NCBI RefSeq assembly: GCF_002836775.1
Contig: NZ_PJAQ01000066.1
Coordinates: 558,001-622,000, forward strand
Direction: 5' to 3'
From: Colwellia sp. 12G3
Lineage (GTDB): Bacteria; Pseudomonadota; Gammaproteobacteria; Enterobacterales; Alteromonadaceae
DNA: 64,000 bases
Of this stretch, positions 26,696-35,306 are shown one piece after another; position 1 is the first letter of the stretch; every line of letters starts with the position of its first letter. A model generated the notes under the pieces. It did no database searches and had not been told where the DNA came from. It saw only the letters and a program-made list of their open reading frames with translations. Made by a program: the position numbers and the translations under genes.

Positions 26696-27181
26696 ATGAA
26701 AGGTAGTCCAAAAGTTATAGCTAGCCTTAACGGTTTGTTACACAACGAATTAGCAGCCATTGATCAGTACTTTATTCATTCTAGAATGTATCAAGATTGG
26801 GGGTTAGATAAACTTTTCGATCAACTTGATCATGAAATGCAAGAAGAAATAACCCATGCTGATGCACTGATAAAGCGAATTTTATTTCTTGAGGGCATAC
26901 CTAATTTAACTGACCGACGAGATCTACTTATTGGCAATGATGTTCCTAGTATGTTGAATCATGATCTAACGCTTGAAATGGAGGTTGTTACGGCATTAAA
27001 AGCTTCTATTACTTTATGTGAAAGTGAAGCGGATTTTCAAAGTAGAGAGATGTTAGAAAAACTGCTTGAAGATACCGAAGAAGATCACGTTTATTGGCTT
27101 GAAAAGCAGCTTGGACTTATTGATAAAATTGGTCTGCAAAATTATATCCAATCTCATATGGGTCAACATTTACCAGGGTAG
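26696..27181 (+). CDS. bfr: Bacterioferritin, ferroxidase-type subunit
   Basis: The 161-residue subunit has all di-iron ferroxidase ligands of bacterioferritin: Glu18, Tyr25, Glu51, His54, Glu94 and, shifted by one, Glu128 and His131. The heme-ligand position, Met52 in E. coli, is Ile here ('EEITHAD'). It can thus oxidise Fe2+ but should not bind the inter-subunit heme as a homodimer. An AGAGG ribosome-binding site precedes the ATG. The next gene, 8 bp on, encodes a subunit with the opposite pattern, as in the two-subunit bacterioferritins of Neisseria and Pseudomonas putida. Confidence 0.95.
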   Translation: MKGSPKVIASLNGLLHNELAAIDQYFIHSRMYQDWGLDKLFDQLDHEMQEEITHADALIKRILFLEGIPNLTDRRDLLIGNDVPSMLNHDLTLEMEVVTALKASITLCESEADFQSREMLEKLLEDTEEDHVYWLEKQLGLIDKIGLQNYIQSHMGQHLPG

Positions 27182-27189
27182 GGGGTGTC

Positions 27190-27657
27190 ATGAAAGGTAA
27201 TAAAAATATTATTGCACTGTTAAATAGTACTTTAGCTATTGAGTTGATAGCGATTAATCAATATTTTTTGCATGCGCGTATGTATAAAAATTGGGGGTTA
27301 GAAAAGTTAAATAAAGCAGATTACAAAATATCGATTGAGAAAATGAAGCAAGCGGATGATCTTATTGAACGCATATTATTTTTAGAAGGTTTGCCAAATT
27401 TACAAGACTTGGGGCGTTTACATATTGGCGAGCACGCTGCAGAAATGTTGCAATCAAACATGAATTTAGAATATGTATCTCGTCAGGCTTTGCAAACATT
27501 GATTGTAGAGAGTGAGAAGGCACAAGATTATATCAGCAGAGATTTAGCAGAAGACTTATTAGAAAATGTAGAAGAGCAAATAGATTGGATTGAATCTCAA
27601 CAATATATTATTGGCCATGCCGGTATAGAAAACTATTTGCAATCAATGATGAGTTAA
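27190..27657 (+). CDS. bfr: Bacterioferritin, heme-type subunit lacking ferroxidase ligands
   Basis: The 155-residue subunit keeps Met52 ('EKMKQAD'), the axial heme ligand, but has Lys51 in place of Glu51, Gln54 in place of His54 and Gln in place of the C-terminal ligand His ('VEEQIDW'). It should bind heme but not form a working di-iron centre. It most likely co-assembles with the subunit encoded just upstream; the heme would pass electrons from Bfd to release stored iron. The ribosome-binding site GGGGGTGTC lies in the 8-bp gap. Confidence 0.93.
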   Translation: MKGNKNIIALLNSTLAIELIAINQYFLHARMYKNWGLEKLNKADYKISIEKMKQADDLIERILFLEGLPNLQDLGRLHIGEHAAEMLQSNMNLEYVSRQALQTLIVESEKAQDYISRDLAEDLLENVEEQIDWIESQQYIIGHAGIENYLQSMMS

Positions 27658-27731
27658 CTTTTAACGTCGTAACTAATGTGTGAAGTGCCGCTTAAAGTTA
27701 GTCCGTAATGGTTAAATTCGTTAATTAGTAG

Positions 27732-27926
27732 TTAAGCGACTTGTGGCTGTGCTTCAGCAATTTGCATTAATTTTTTGTTTAGTACACGTTTAGTGCATTG
27801 ACAGCACTTACCGCATTGCGAACCTACTTTAAGTTCTTTGGTTAACTCTTTCATTGTTTCCGCACCATTATCTATAGCGGATTCTATCTGTGTATCGGTA
27901 ACACCATGGCAAATACAAACGTACAT
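27732..27926 (-). CDS. bfd: Bacterioferritin-associated ferredoxin Bfd
   Basis: Bfd binds a [2Fe-2S] cluster and reduces the bacterioferritin heme to mobilise iron. The 64-residue protein has the Bfd pattern CxC near the N-terminus ('MYVCICHGVTDTQIE') and CxxC near residue 38 ('GSQCGKCCQC'). The C-terminal 'CCQCTKR' adds extra cysteines. It is convergent with the bfr pair and preceded by a Fur box, so it should rise under iron starvation while iron storage falls. Confidence 0.93.
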   Translation of the reverse strand: MYVCICHGVTDTQIESAIDNGAETMKELTKELKVGSQCGKCCQCTKRVLNKKLMQIAEAQPQVA

Positions 27927-27984
27927 ACAAACGACTCTTAAATGTAAAATGACTTAGAAACAATGATGCTTATAGTAACCGTAA

Positions 27985-27999
27985 TGATAACAATTATCA
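27985..27999. promoter_or_regulatory. Fur box upstream of bfd
   Basis: TGATAAC-A-ATTATCA matches the Fur 7-1-7 consensus TGATAAT-N-ATTATCA with a single mismatch. It is 59 bp upstream of the bfd start, with the divergent solute-binding-like gene on the other side, so either or both may be controlled by iron. Confidence 0.75.
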
Positions 28000-28312
28000 A
28001 TAAGATTGTTTGGTAGTAAAATTAATGAGTTAGTGTATTTCGTTATGTTGTCGATCTTATTGAGAAGGTTTTTGTATAAGATTATTGAGTATTATTAGTC
28101 TTATTATTAGTCTTATTTATTATAATGAAATAGCTATTAATAATAATTTCATCTTGAATTTGCTCCTTAAAAATAAGATTGTTGAAAGATTTGAGTCACT
28201 TTTACTGCTAAACTTAATTGATGTAAATTTTTACTTTTACACCATTTTAACGATTGTTGTATACTTAAAATATAAGTGTGGCAGAGGATGGTACAGTTTT
28301 AGGTCTATTATT

Positions 28313-29032
28313 TTGCATCCCCTTTTTTGTAATATATTTATTATCGGAGCAGTACTTTTTTATTCATTAAGTGCAAAGTCAGCGCCGAATAAAACCATAA
28401 CATTAGGTACTACTAATGCGATTGAAACACCTTTATATCAAAAAGCTCATCGTATTTTAACTTATGCGTTTTTTCAATTTGGGTATGACCTGTCAATAAA
28501 GGTCCTACCGAATAAGCGGAGTTTAATTTGGGCTAATAATGGTGTACTTGATGGCGAACTATTTCGCATCAGTAATCTAGATTTAACTATGTTTATTAAC
28601 TTGCAACGAGTTGATGAACCGCTGTTTATTATTGATCAATCCGTTATTGGAAAGCCAGGTATTAAGGTTGATGGTTGGCAAAGTATGAATAAGTATATTG
28701 TTGCTTATGAAAGGGGGACAAAATTTATTGAGACTAATCAAGATAAATTTAAAGGGGCTATTTTAGTCAATACATTTGATCAAGCCATATCACTTATTCA
28801 TTCTGGTCGTGCCGATATTACTATTACAAGTAGGGATACAGCAAACACTTTCCTAAGCCATTTAAAATATGACCAGGAACTTATGGTTCATCAGCCCCCT
28901 CTAGTTGAAATAGCATTGCATGTTTATATTAATAAGTATAAACACCCAGAATTGGCTGGGAAGCTGTCAACGTTATTAAAATTAATGAAAAGAAATGGTC
29001 AATTTGATGCATTATTATTTGAATTAGAATAA
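28313..29032 (+). CDS. Solute-binding-like periplasmic protein (family 3)
   Basis: From TTG 28313 the protein has a signal peptide ('FCNIFIIGAVLFYSLSAKSA') and then a short type-3 periplasmic binding-protein fold: 'NKTITLGTTNAIETPLYQKAHRIL', 'VDGWQSMNKYIVAYERGT' and 'DQAISLIHSGRADITITSRDT'. Such stand-alone proteins without a transporter are common in Alteromonadales; their ligand is unknown. The frame stays open upstream to 28085, but that part is AT-rich and hydrophobic without clear coding character. AGG lies nine bases before the chosen TTG. The start is uncertain; the fold call is firm. Confidence 0.7.
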   Translation: MHPLFCNIFIIGAVLFYSLSAKSAPNKTITLGTTNAIETPLYQKAHRILTYAFFQFGYDLSIKVLPNKRSLIWANNGVLDGELFRISNLDLTMFINLQRVDEPLFIIDQSVIGKPGIKVDGWQSMNKYIVAYERGTKFIETNQDKFKGAILVNTFDQAISLIHSGRADITITSRDTANTFLSHLKYDQELMVHQPPLVEIALHVYINKYKHPELAGKLSTLLKLMKRNGQFDALLFELE

Positions 29033-29067
29033 TAATTTTTTACTTTTGTGCCAATTTATTTCACTCA

Positions 29068-29098
29068 ATAAAAAAGGAGCCTAAGCTCCTTTTTTATT
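29068..29098. terminator. Bidirectional terminator
   Basis: AAAAAAGGAGC-CTAA-GCTCCTTTTTT lies between the plus-strand binding-protein gene and the minus-strand M13 peptidase, with T-runs on both strands. Confidence 0.9.
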
Positions 29099-29116
29099 GT
29101 TATACAGGTAAACTAA

Positions 29117-31180
29117 CTACCAAATTTTAACGCGTTTTTCTGGTGCTATATACATGGCATCGCCTTCTTTAACATCAAATGCTTGATAAAACTCATTCAT
29201 GTTTGAAAGTGAGCCAAGAGCACGGAATTCAGCAGGTGAATGTGGGTCTGTAGCAACACGGTTACGTGCAGATTTCTCTACAATTTTTGCACGCCAGATT
29301 TGAGCATAACCCATGAAGAAACGTTGATCGCCAGTTAAACCATCAATAACAGGAGCTTCTACACCATTTAATGAGGTTCTATAAGCTCTGTAAGCGATAG
29401 TCACACCTGATAAATCACCAATGTTTTCACCGAGTGTCAACTTACCATTTACAGCTAAGTCGTCAAATACATGATATTCATCATATTGCTCAACTAAGGC
29501 TTTAGTTCTGTTTGAAAATTCAGCTAAATCTTGCTCAGTCCACCAATTTCTCAGGTTACCTTCAGCATCATATTTGCTGCCCTGATCATCAAAGCCATGG
29601 CCCATTTCATGTCCAATTACCGCACCTATGCCACCGTAATTAACAGCATCATCAGCTCTCATATTAAAAAATGGTGCTTGTAATATTGCCGCAGGAAAAA
29701 CAATTTCATTTACCGTAGGGTTGTAGTAAGCATTAACCGTTTGTGGTGTCATGCCCCATTCCCAGTTTTTAATTGGACCACCGAGTTTAGCAACTTCTTT
29801 ATCGTTAGACAGACGTGAAGAGCGGATAATATTACCGACTAAATCATCACCATCGATATTAAGACCAGAGTAATCTTCCCATCGATCAGGGTAACCAATT
29901 TTTGGCGTAAAAGCGGCTAACTTAACATGCGCTGCTTTTTTAGTATCTGTAGACATCCATTCAAGATCGTCAATACTATTGCCATAAGATGAGCGTAAGT
30001 TTTCAACTAATTCGCTCATGCGCGCCTTAGCTTGAGGAGTAAAATGACGAGTAACATAAACTTTACCAATCACTTCTCCTAAATTTGAGTTAACAACACC
30101 AACACCGCGTTTCCATTGTGGACGTTGCTCTTCTCGACCACTTAACTGTTTTGAATAAAAATCAAAATTTTCATTATCAATATCAGCAGTTAAGTAGCTA
30201 GAAAAGTGACTTAAGCTATGGAAACTCAAATATGTTTTCCAATCAGTTAACGAAGTTTCCGCAAAAATACTGCCAAAACCGGTAATAAAATCTGGTTGGT
30301 TAATAATTATATCTTTTTGAGAAGCAACACCTTGAGCAGCAAGGTAAGCTGACCAATCAAAAGCATTAGTTAATTCATTTAACTTATTAACAGCATATTT
30401 GTTATAGCGCTTTTCACTGTCGCGACTTTGAACTTGGGTCCAATGAAATTTAGCTAACTTAGTCTCTATTGCCATAATAGTTTTTGCTGCTTCTTTACCA
30501 TCAGCAATACCGGCTAAGTCGAACATTTTTTCAATATGAGCGATATAGCCAGCACGTAAAGTACTAAAACGCTCAGTTTCATTAAAGTAGTAATCTTTAT
30601 CAGGTAACCCTAAGCCACTCTGCCAGATGTGAGTAGCATAACTAGCCGAGTCTTTAGCATCAACGCTAATGTAAAAAGCTAAAGGACTGCCTACGCCTAC
30701 CGCTTGATATTTACCAAAAAAACTCGCTAATTCTGATTTGTTATTAAGGTTATTAATCGCATCAAAAATAGGTTGGATCGGTTTAACACCTAAACTATTA
30801 CGCTTCTCTGTGTCCATATATGAGCGAAATATATCTGCTACTTTTTGTTCATCGCTACCTTTGGTAAGGTTTTTAGCGGCAGCAAGTTCTTCTATGATGG
30901 CTTTAACATCATCATCAGCTTTGTCTCGAAGATCATAAAATGAACCGATAGCCGTTTTATCACCTGGAATGTCATGGTTTGCTAACCAATTACCATTTAC
31001 ATAGCGATAGAAGTTATCTTGTGGACGGATACTACTATCAAAATTAGCTTTTTCTATACCAGATGCCAGTACAGTTTTTTGCGTCGTAAATTGTGTGTTA
31101 TTGCTAGTGTCAGCTGGCGTACTACAGCCAGTCATTAGCAATAATGATGAACAAATTGCACTGGTAATAATTGCTTTCAT
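29117..31180 (-). CDS. M13 family metallopeptidase (PepO/neprilysin-like) lipoprotein
   Basis: I place the start at ATG 31180 (MKAIITSAICSSLLL), preceded by AAGGAATTTTC; it gives a lipoprotein signal with lipobox MTGC. The mature protein is a full M13 enzyme: N-terminal 'DFYRYVNGNWL', the substrate-binding 'NAYYNPTVNEIVFPAAIL', zinc motif 'VIGHEMGHGFDDQG' and third ligand in 'ENIGDLSGV', with C-terminal 'DKEY..VAPEKRVKIW'-type end (here MYIAPEKRVKIW). It cleaves oligopeptides on the outside of a membrane. It is monocistronic. Confidence 0.95.
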   Translation of the reverse strand: MKAIITSAICSSLLLMTGCSTPADTSNNTQFTTQKTVLASGIEKANFDSSIRPQDNFYRYVNGNWLANHDIPGDKTAIGSFYDLRDKADDDVKAIIEELAAAKNLTKGSDEQKVADIFRSYMDTEKRNSLGVKPIQPIFDAINNLNNKSELASFFGKYQAVGVGSPLAFYISVDAKDSASYATHIWQSGLGLPDKDYYFNETERFSTLRAGYIAHIEKMFDLAGIADGKEAAKTIMAIETKLAKFHWTQVQSRDSEKRYNKYAVNKLNELTNAFDWSAYLAAQGVASQKDIIINQPDFITGFGSIFAETSLTDWKTYLSFHSLSHFSSYLTADIDNENFDFYSKQLSGREEQRPQWKRGVGVVNSNLGEVIGKVYVTRHFTPQAKARMSELVENLRSSYGNSIDDLEWMSTDTKKAAHVKLAAFTPKIGYPDRWEDYSGLNIDGDDLVGNIIRSSRLSNDKEVAKLGGPIKNWEWGMTPQTVNAYYNPTVNEIVFPAAILQAPFFNMRADDAVNYGGIGAVIGHEMGHGFDDQGSKYDAEGNLRNWWTEQDLAEFSNRTKALVEQYDEYHVFDDLAVNGKLTLGENIGDLSGVTIAYRAYRTSLNGVEAPVIDGLTGDQRFFMGYAQIWRAKIVEKSARNRVATDPHSPAEFRALGSLSNMNEFYQAFDVKEGDAMYIAPEKRVKIW

Positions 31181-31494
31181 GAAAATTCCTTGTCTATAAA
31201 TCATAGAATGTTTTTTGAGTAATCAAAGATATAAATAGTATTTTAATTTTTGTAATTATTTATACTTTGAACATGCTAAATACGCACGATTGCTCGATTC
31301 TACGGGGTATTGATAAGGATTTCTAGCGAATGAAACATCTGTTTACATCTTTGTTTTATTTTGACTTATCGCTAAAAATGGAGGGTTGAGTCGTTTATTA
31401 TGTAAGTGTTTGCTTTTAAAGGGTTAACATTGTGTTAAATAGGTGTTAACTTTTTGTGGGGCAATCAACGCTAAATTTGATAATACGACTATAA

Positions 31495-32721
31495 TTACAA
31501 GGTTTTTCCATGGGGTAATACTGCATTGGAGAAAATAATACCAGCGACTAGAGACATAAATATTAAGAATGTTTGTGAGCCTAAATCAGGGACGTTCAAC
31601 ATATTCTGTCCAGAGACGGCGCTATTTAAGCCAATATAAACTTTTGATCCTGGAACAAGCACAACTAAGCCGAGGATTCTTACAATGCTAGAAGGCAGGT
31701 TCATTAGTCGAGAAAATAAATTACTGTATAAGCCCAATGCAAAAGCGCCAACAAATGCGCCTAACGCTACGCCTAAATAGTTACTTGCCCATATGCTAAC
31801 ACCAAAGGCAATATAACCAGAAATCATGCCCCAAGGGGCATCTTTTAATCTGACTTTAAAGAGAATAACTAAACTTGCAGACAGCGTTGTTACCGCAAGC
31901 CATGAGGTCCATACAGGCATGGTTTCAGGGGGAATAAATACCGAAGTACCCCATATCAAGTTGCCTAACGCCATACCTAGCACAGCACCAAAGTACAGCT
32001 TAAATAACATCATGATACTGTCCATGATACGCGCCGTACCAGACATTAAATGTCGTGCGGCAAGTTCTGATAAGCCCACGGTTAAAGATAACCCCGGTAT
32101 AAATACTATGATGCTTGACAGAATTACCATGGGAATATTAATGCTAGGATCAATTATTGATATGGCAGAGGCTAATAGCGATGCCATAAGTGCAGCCATT
32201 GGCTCGAGTAAATCTGTCATGCGCCTGGAGCGTTCAGCCCAAAGCACAAAAGCAAAAGTAACCCAGCCTAAAATAGTAGACCAAAAAACATCGTGCCAGC
32301 TAGTATGCATTAACATGGCAAAAGCGCCGCTTGATGCCCCATAAGCTAAAAAAGATAGCATAGTGCCATAAGGCGCCGGTTTATTTTTTACTTCAGCTAA
32401 ACGCTCAATCGCTTCACTAAGTGTGCGCTGGCCGTTAATTAGTTCATCAACAAGTTCATCAATACGGGCTAAAGAACCAAGATCGATGTCGCCGGGACTA
32501 ACACGCACTAAATGATTATATTGCTGATCGTCTTCATCATCAGATAAGATAAAAGTTAACGCGGTCGGCGTGATAATAAAAGAAGCGCGAATATCAAGAA
32601 ACTTAGCAATAGATAATAGGTTATCTTCTAAGCGATATGCGGTAGAGCCTAACTTATGTAAAGCTTTGCCTAATTTTATGATAAAACGACGTTTTTGGTA
32701 AAAATTATCGGGTTGTTGCAT
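31495..32721 (-). CDS. Threonine/serine exporter (ThrE family)
   Basis: The 408-residue protein joins the two ThrE parts: an N-terminal cytoplasmic DUF1212 region ('KRRFIIKLGKALHKLGSTAYRLEDNLLSIAKFLDI', 'GDIDLGSLARIDELVDELI') with about five helices, and a C-terminal five-helix part ending 'FSNAVLPHGKTL'. 'VPGSKVYIGLNS' is the typical motif of the second half. The Corynebacterium founder exports threonine and serine; substrate here is inferred by family. Confidence 0.88.
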   Translation of the reverse strand: MQQPDNFYQKRRFIIKLGKALHKLGSTAYRLEDNLLSIAKFLDIRASFIITPTALTFILSDDEDDQQYNHLVRVSPGDIDLGSLARIDELVDELINGQRTLSEAIERLAEVKNKPAPYGTMLSFLAYGASSGAFAMLMHTSWHDVFWSTILGWVTFAFVLWAERSRRMTDLLEPMAALMASLLASAISIIDPSINIPMVILSSIIVFIPGLSLTVGLSELAARHLMSGTARIMDSIMMLFKLYFGAVLGMALGNLIWGTSVFIPPETMPVWTSWLAVTTLSASLVILFKVRLKDAPWGMISGYIAFGVSIWASNYLGVALGAFVGAFALGLYSNLFSRLMNLPSSIVRILGLVVLVPGSKVYIGLNSAVSGQNMLNVPDLGSQTFLIFMSLVAGIIFSNAVLPHGKTL

Positions 32722-32809
32722 GACGGTATATGATGGTAAGTTGCACTGTTTGCTATGGTAATCGATTTTGCTAAAACAGGGTATAAAAAACTAATTAAAA
32801 GAGAAAAAA

Positions 32810-32983
32810 ATGACATTAATAATTATTTTAGCTTGTGTTTTTTTAGCCATATTTCTGATGGTTACTTTAGGAGAGAAGTTTGCTAAACCCATGACCGATG
32901 AACAGCAAGGTAAGTACGGTAAAATAATACCAATACTGGTATTTATATTATTAATCGCTGCTATTATCAAAGCAATGTTTTAA
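32810..32983 (+). CDS. Small two-helix membrane protein (57 residues)
   Basis: An ATG with AAAAGAGAAAAAA upstream opens a 57-codon frame ending in TAA. The product has an N-terminal hydrophobic helix ('LIIILACVFLAIFLMVTL'), a polar middle ('GEKFAKPMTDEQQGKYGK') and a second helix ('IIPILVFILLIAAIIKAMF'). The balanced topology and codon use (TTA, ATT rich like neighbours) suggest a real gene. I do not recognise the family. It lies divergent from the ThrE exporter with an 88-bp gap and ahead of the aldolase gene by 83 bp. Confidence 0.65.
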   Translation: MTLIIILACVFLAIFLMVTLGEKFAKPMTDEQQGKYGKIIPILVFILLIAAIIKAMF

Positions 32984-33066
32984 ACGGCTTTATTGCCTAT
33001 TCATCATCAGGTAAAATCTAACGATAATCAGTATCGTTATTTCCTTATACATAGAGAATTCTTGTA

Positions 33067-33837
33067 ATGCAGCAACTGCCTAAGCTCGATTTAAAAAATA
33101 AAGTATCAGCCCAAGAATGGCAATTACGGGTCGATTTGGCGGCTTGTTATCGATTATTACAAATGCACGGTTGGGATGATCTTATTCATACTCATATTTC
33201 AGTCTGCATTCCTGGCACAGAACATATCTTGATAAATGCTTTCGGTTTAGCTTTTGAAGAAATAACCGCATCAAATTTAGTTAAAATTGATATAGACGGT
33301 AATATTATCGACAAAGATTGTCCGTTTGAAATAAACCCAGCGGGTTTTACTATTCATAGTGCAGTCCATCAAGTACGCCATGATGACATTTGTGCATTGC
33401 ATATACACACTAATGAAACTATTGCTGTTGCCAGTTTGGAAGAGGGCTTGTTGCCGTTAAGTCAGTATTCAATGTTTGCTTTAGCCTCGATGAGTTACCA
33501 TGATTATGAAGGTCTAGCGGTTAATGACGATGAAAAGCTTCGATTGCAGCATGATTTAGGTGATAAAAACTTTATGTTATTGCGAAATCATGGCGCCTTA
33601 ACCATGGGTAAAACTATTGGTGATGCCTTTATGCATATGTATGATTTAACACGTGCTTGTGAAATACAGTTACAAGTCATGGCTACCGGTATGAAGCCTA
33701 TTTATGCCCCGCAAAGTATTATTGATGGTATTAAGGCGCAAGCTAATATTGTGCATTCTGGTGAAACCGGCGGGCAAAAAGCATGGCCAGCGATGGTGCG
33801 AAGAGTGTATCGACATGATCCGAGTTTCGCAGAGTAA
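33067..33837 (+). CDS. Class II aldolase/adducin family protein
   Basis: The 256-residue protein has the Zn-site pattern of class II aldolases: 'HTHISVCIPG' near residue 43, 'ALHIHTNETIA' near 115 and 'LLRNHGALTMGKTIGDAF' near 175. Members act as sugar-phosphate or sugar-acid aldolases, epimerases or decarboxylases; the subgroup with 'AWPAMVRRVYRHDPSFAE'-type ends includes many uncharacterised proteins. It is the first of four genes that look like a sugar-acid pathway, but the 273-bp gap to the next gene argues against a single transcript. Confidence 0.88.
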   Translation: MQQLPKLDLKNKVSAQEWQLRVDLAACYRLLQMHGWDDLIHTHISVCIPGTEHILINAFGLAFEEITASNLVKIDIDGNIIDKDCPFEINPAGFTIHSAVHQVRHDDICALHIHTNETIAVASLEEGLLPLSQYSMFALASMSYHDYEGLAVNDDEKLRLQHDLGDKNFMLLRNHGALTMGKTIGDAFMHMYDLTRACEIQLQVMATGMKPIYAPQSIIDGIKAQANIVHSGETGGQKAWPAMVRRVYRHDPSFAE

Positions 33838-33973
33838 AGATTATTTCAGAGTAGCTGCTTATCTTCTTGCTGTATTACACTATGTAGGTGTCAAAAGTAC
33901 TCACAAATTATTCGGGAAATAATTTGAACAACCGCAGGTTGTCCTGAAAGGTGGAGTACAGGATGTACGGAAT

Positions 33974-33996
33974 ATTGACTAACGTCAACTCCGTGC
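33974..33996. repeat. Dispersed intergenic repeat, copy 2
   Basis: These 23 bases are identical to 7817-7839 in the isc operon. The start is the dyad TTGAC-TAAC-GTCAA, and the repeat lies in the 273-bp non-coding gap between the aldolase and dehydratase genes. Just upstream are two more dyads, CAACC-GC-AGGTTG near 33930 and GTAC..GTAC around 33956-33967. No ORF is present. Confidence 0.6.
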
Positions 33997-34110
33997 GTTT
34001 TCCTTTACATAGAATAATACAACTTCAATATAAGCCACTACTGCATTTATTATAGAGAGTGCTTAGATTAAAAGTCACTCGCAATAACGAATTAACTAGT
34101 TGAGAAAAAT

Positions 34111-35286
34111 ATGAAGATTACTCACGTTGAAGTTTTTGATATCCATTGCCCTAAGCGCATTGGTTGGAACCCTATTTTTGTACGTATACATACCGATGAA
34201 GGTCTTAGCGGTGTTGGTGAAGCAGGCTTAGCTTATGATTGGGGGCATAGCGCTGCAGCTGCCATGATTAAAGAGATCAGTGAAGCGGTGCTTATTGGTT
34301 TTAATCCTTTTAATACCGAGCTTTTATGGTCTCGAATGTTACGCGAAAGCTTTTGGGGTCTAGGTGGCGGACCTGTTTTGTATTCAGCAATGAGCGCTAT
34401 TGATACGGCACTATGGGACATTAAAGGTAAAGCTTTAGGTGTGCCGGTTTACCAGTTACTGGGTGGCAAGGTAAATGACAAACTGCGTACCTATGCTAGT
34501 CAACTTCAGTTTGATTGGGACACTGATATTAAAAAGCTCATTGAGCCTGAGCAGTATGCAGAAGCGGCGTTAAAAGCGGTAGCCCAGGGCTACGATGCTG
34601 TTAAGGTTGATCCAATCGTTTATAACGGTGATGGTAGCTCTTCTTTTGATCGCACTAAACTATTTACTAAACCACAAATGCGTTTATTTGGTAACAGATT
34701 ACGTGCTATTCGTGATGCTGTTGGTGAAGATGTTGACATTATTTTTGAATCACATTCCTTAATGGGCGCAGCTTCAGCAATACAAATGGGCAGAATTGTC
34801 GAAGAAGTTGGTTGTATGATGTACGAAGAGCCGGTTAACTATTTAAATCCTGCTGTACATAAAAAAGTCTCTGATAACGTTAATGTGCCGATTGCCGGTG
34901 GTGAGCGTTTGTACCATCGTTGGGATGTAAGACCTTACTTTGAAGATCAAAGTATTGATGTATTACAACCTGATGTGGGCTTATGTGGCGGTTTTACTGA
35001 ATCGAAAAAAGTCTGTGACTATGCCGACGTTTACGATATTCGTATACAAGCGCACGTATGTGGTGGCCCTGTTGCAACAGCGGCATCATTACACTTAGAA
35101 ACAGCCATTCCAAACTTTTTAATTCATGAGCATCATACTTATGCGATAAAAGACTGGAACAGAGAGTTGTGTTTACAAGACCCACAACCGGTGGATGGCT
35201 TTTTTCAAGTGACAGAAGTACCGGGTATTGGTATTGAACTTAACGATAAAATCGTGAAAAGATCGCCAAACGTGACGATTAGATAA
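34111..35286 (+). CDS. Enolase-superfamily sugar acid dehydratase (MR group)
   Basis: The 391-residue protein is a mandelate-racemase-group member. Seen: N-terminal capping domain 'MKITHVEVFDIHCPKRIGWNPIFVRIHTDEG', 'SAIDTALWDIKGKALGVPVYQLLGG', a Lys in 'DAVKVDP', metal ligands in 'IIFESHS', 'YEEPVN' and 'AGGERLY', and the catalytic His region 'AHVCGGPVATAASLHL'. The pattern with Glu ligands and 'SRMLRESFWGLGGGPV' is closest to D-galactonate/D-gluconate-type dehydratases. Exact acid sugar is not predictable. It lies with an aldolase, a lactonase-like gene and an SDR. Confidence 0.88.
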   Translation: MKITHVEVFDIHCPKRIGWNPIFVRIHTDEGLSGVGEAGLAYDWGHSAAAAMIKEISEAVLIGFNPFNTELLWSRMLRESFWGLGGGPVLYSAMSAIDTALWDIKGKALGVPVYQLLGGKVNDKLRTYASQLQFDWDTDIKKLIEPEQYAEAALKAVAQGYDAVKVDPIVYNGDGSSSFDRTKLFTKPQMRLFGNRLRAIRDAVGEDVDIIFESHSLMGAASAIQMGRIVEEVGCMMYEEPVNYLNPAVHKKVSDNVNVPIAGGERLYHRWDVRPYFEDQSIDVLQPDVGLCGGFTESKKVCDYADVYDIRIQAHVCGGPVATAASLHLETAIPNFLIHEHHTYAIKDWNRELCLQDPQPVDGFFQVTEVPGIGIELNDKIVKRSPNVTIR

Positions 35287-35306
35287 GTAGCTAGCTAAAT
35301 TAAGCT

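Noticed and set aside
28085..28312. Extended N-terminus of the solute-binding-like protein
   Set aside because: Hydrophobic, AT-rich translation before a proper signal peptide; probably upstream non-coding sequence, though not excluded.
31826..32344. 172-residue plus-strand frame opposite the ThrE gene
   Set aside because: Fully antisense to transmembrane helices of a well-conserved exporter; no independent support.
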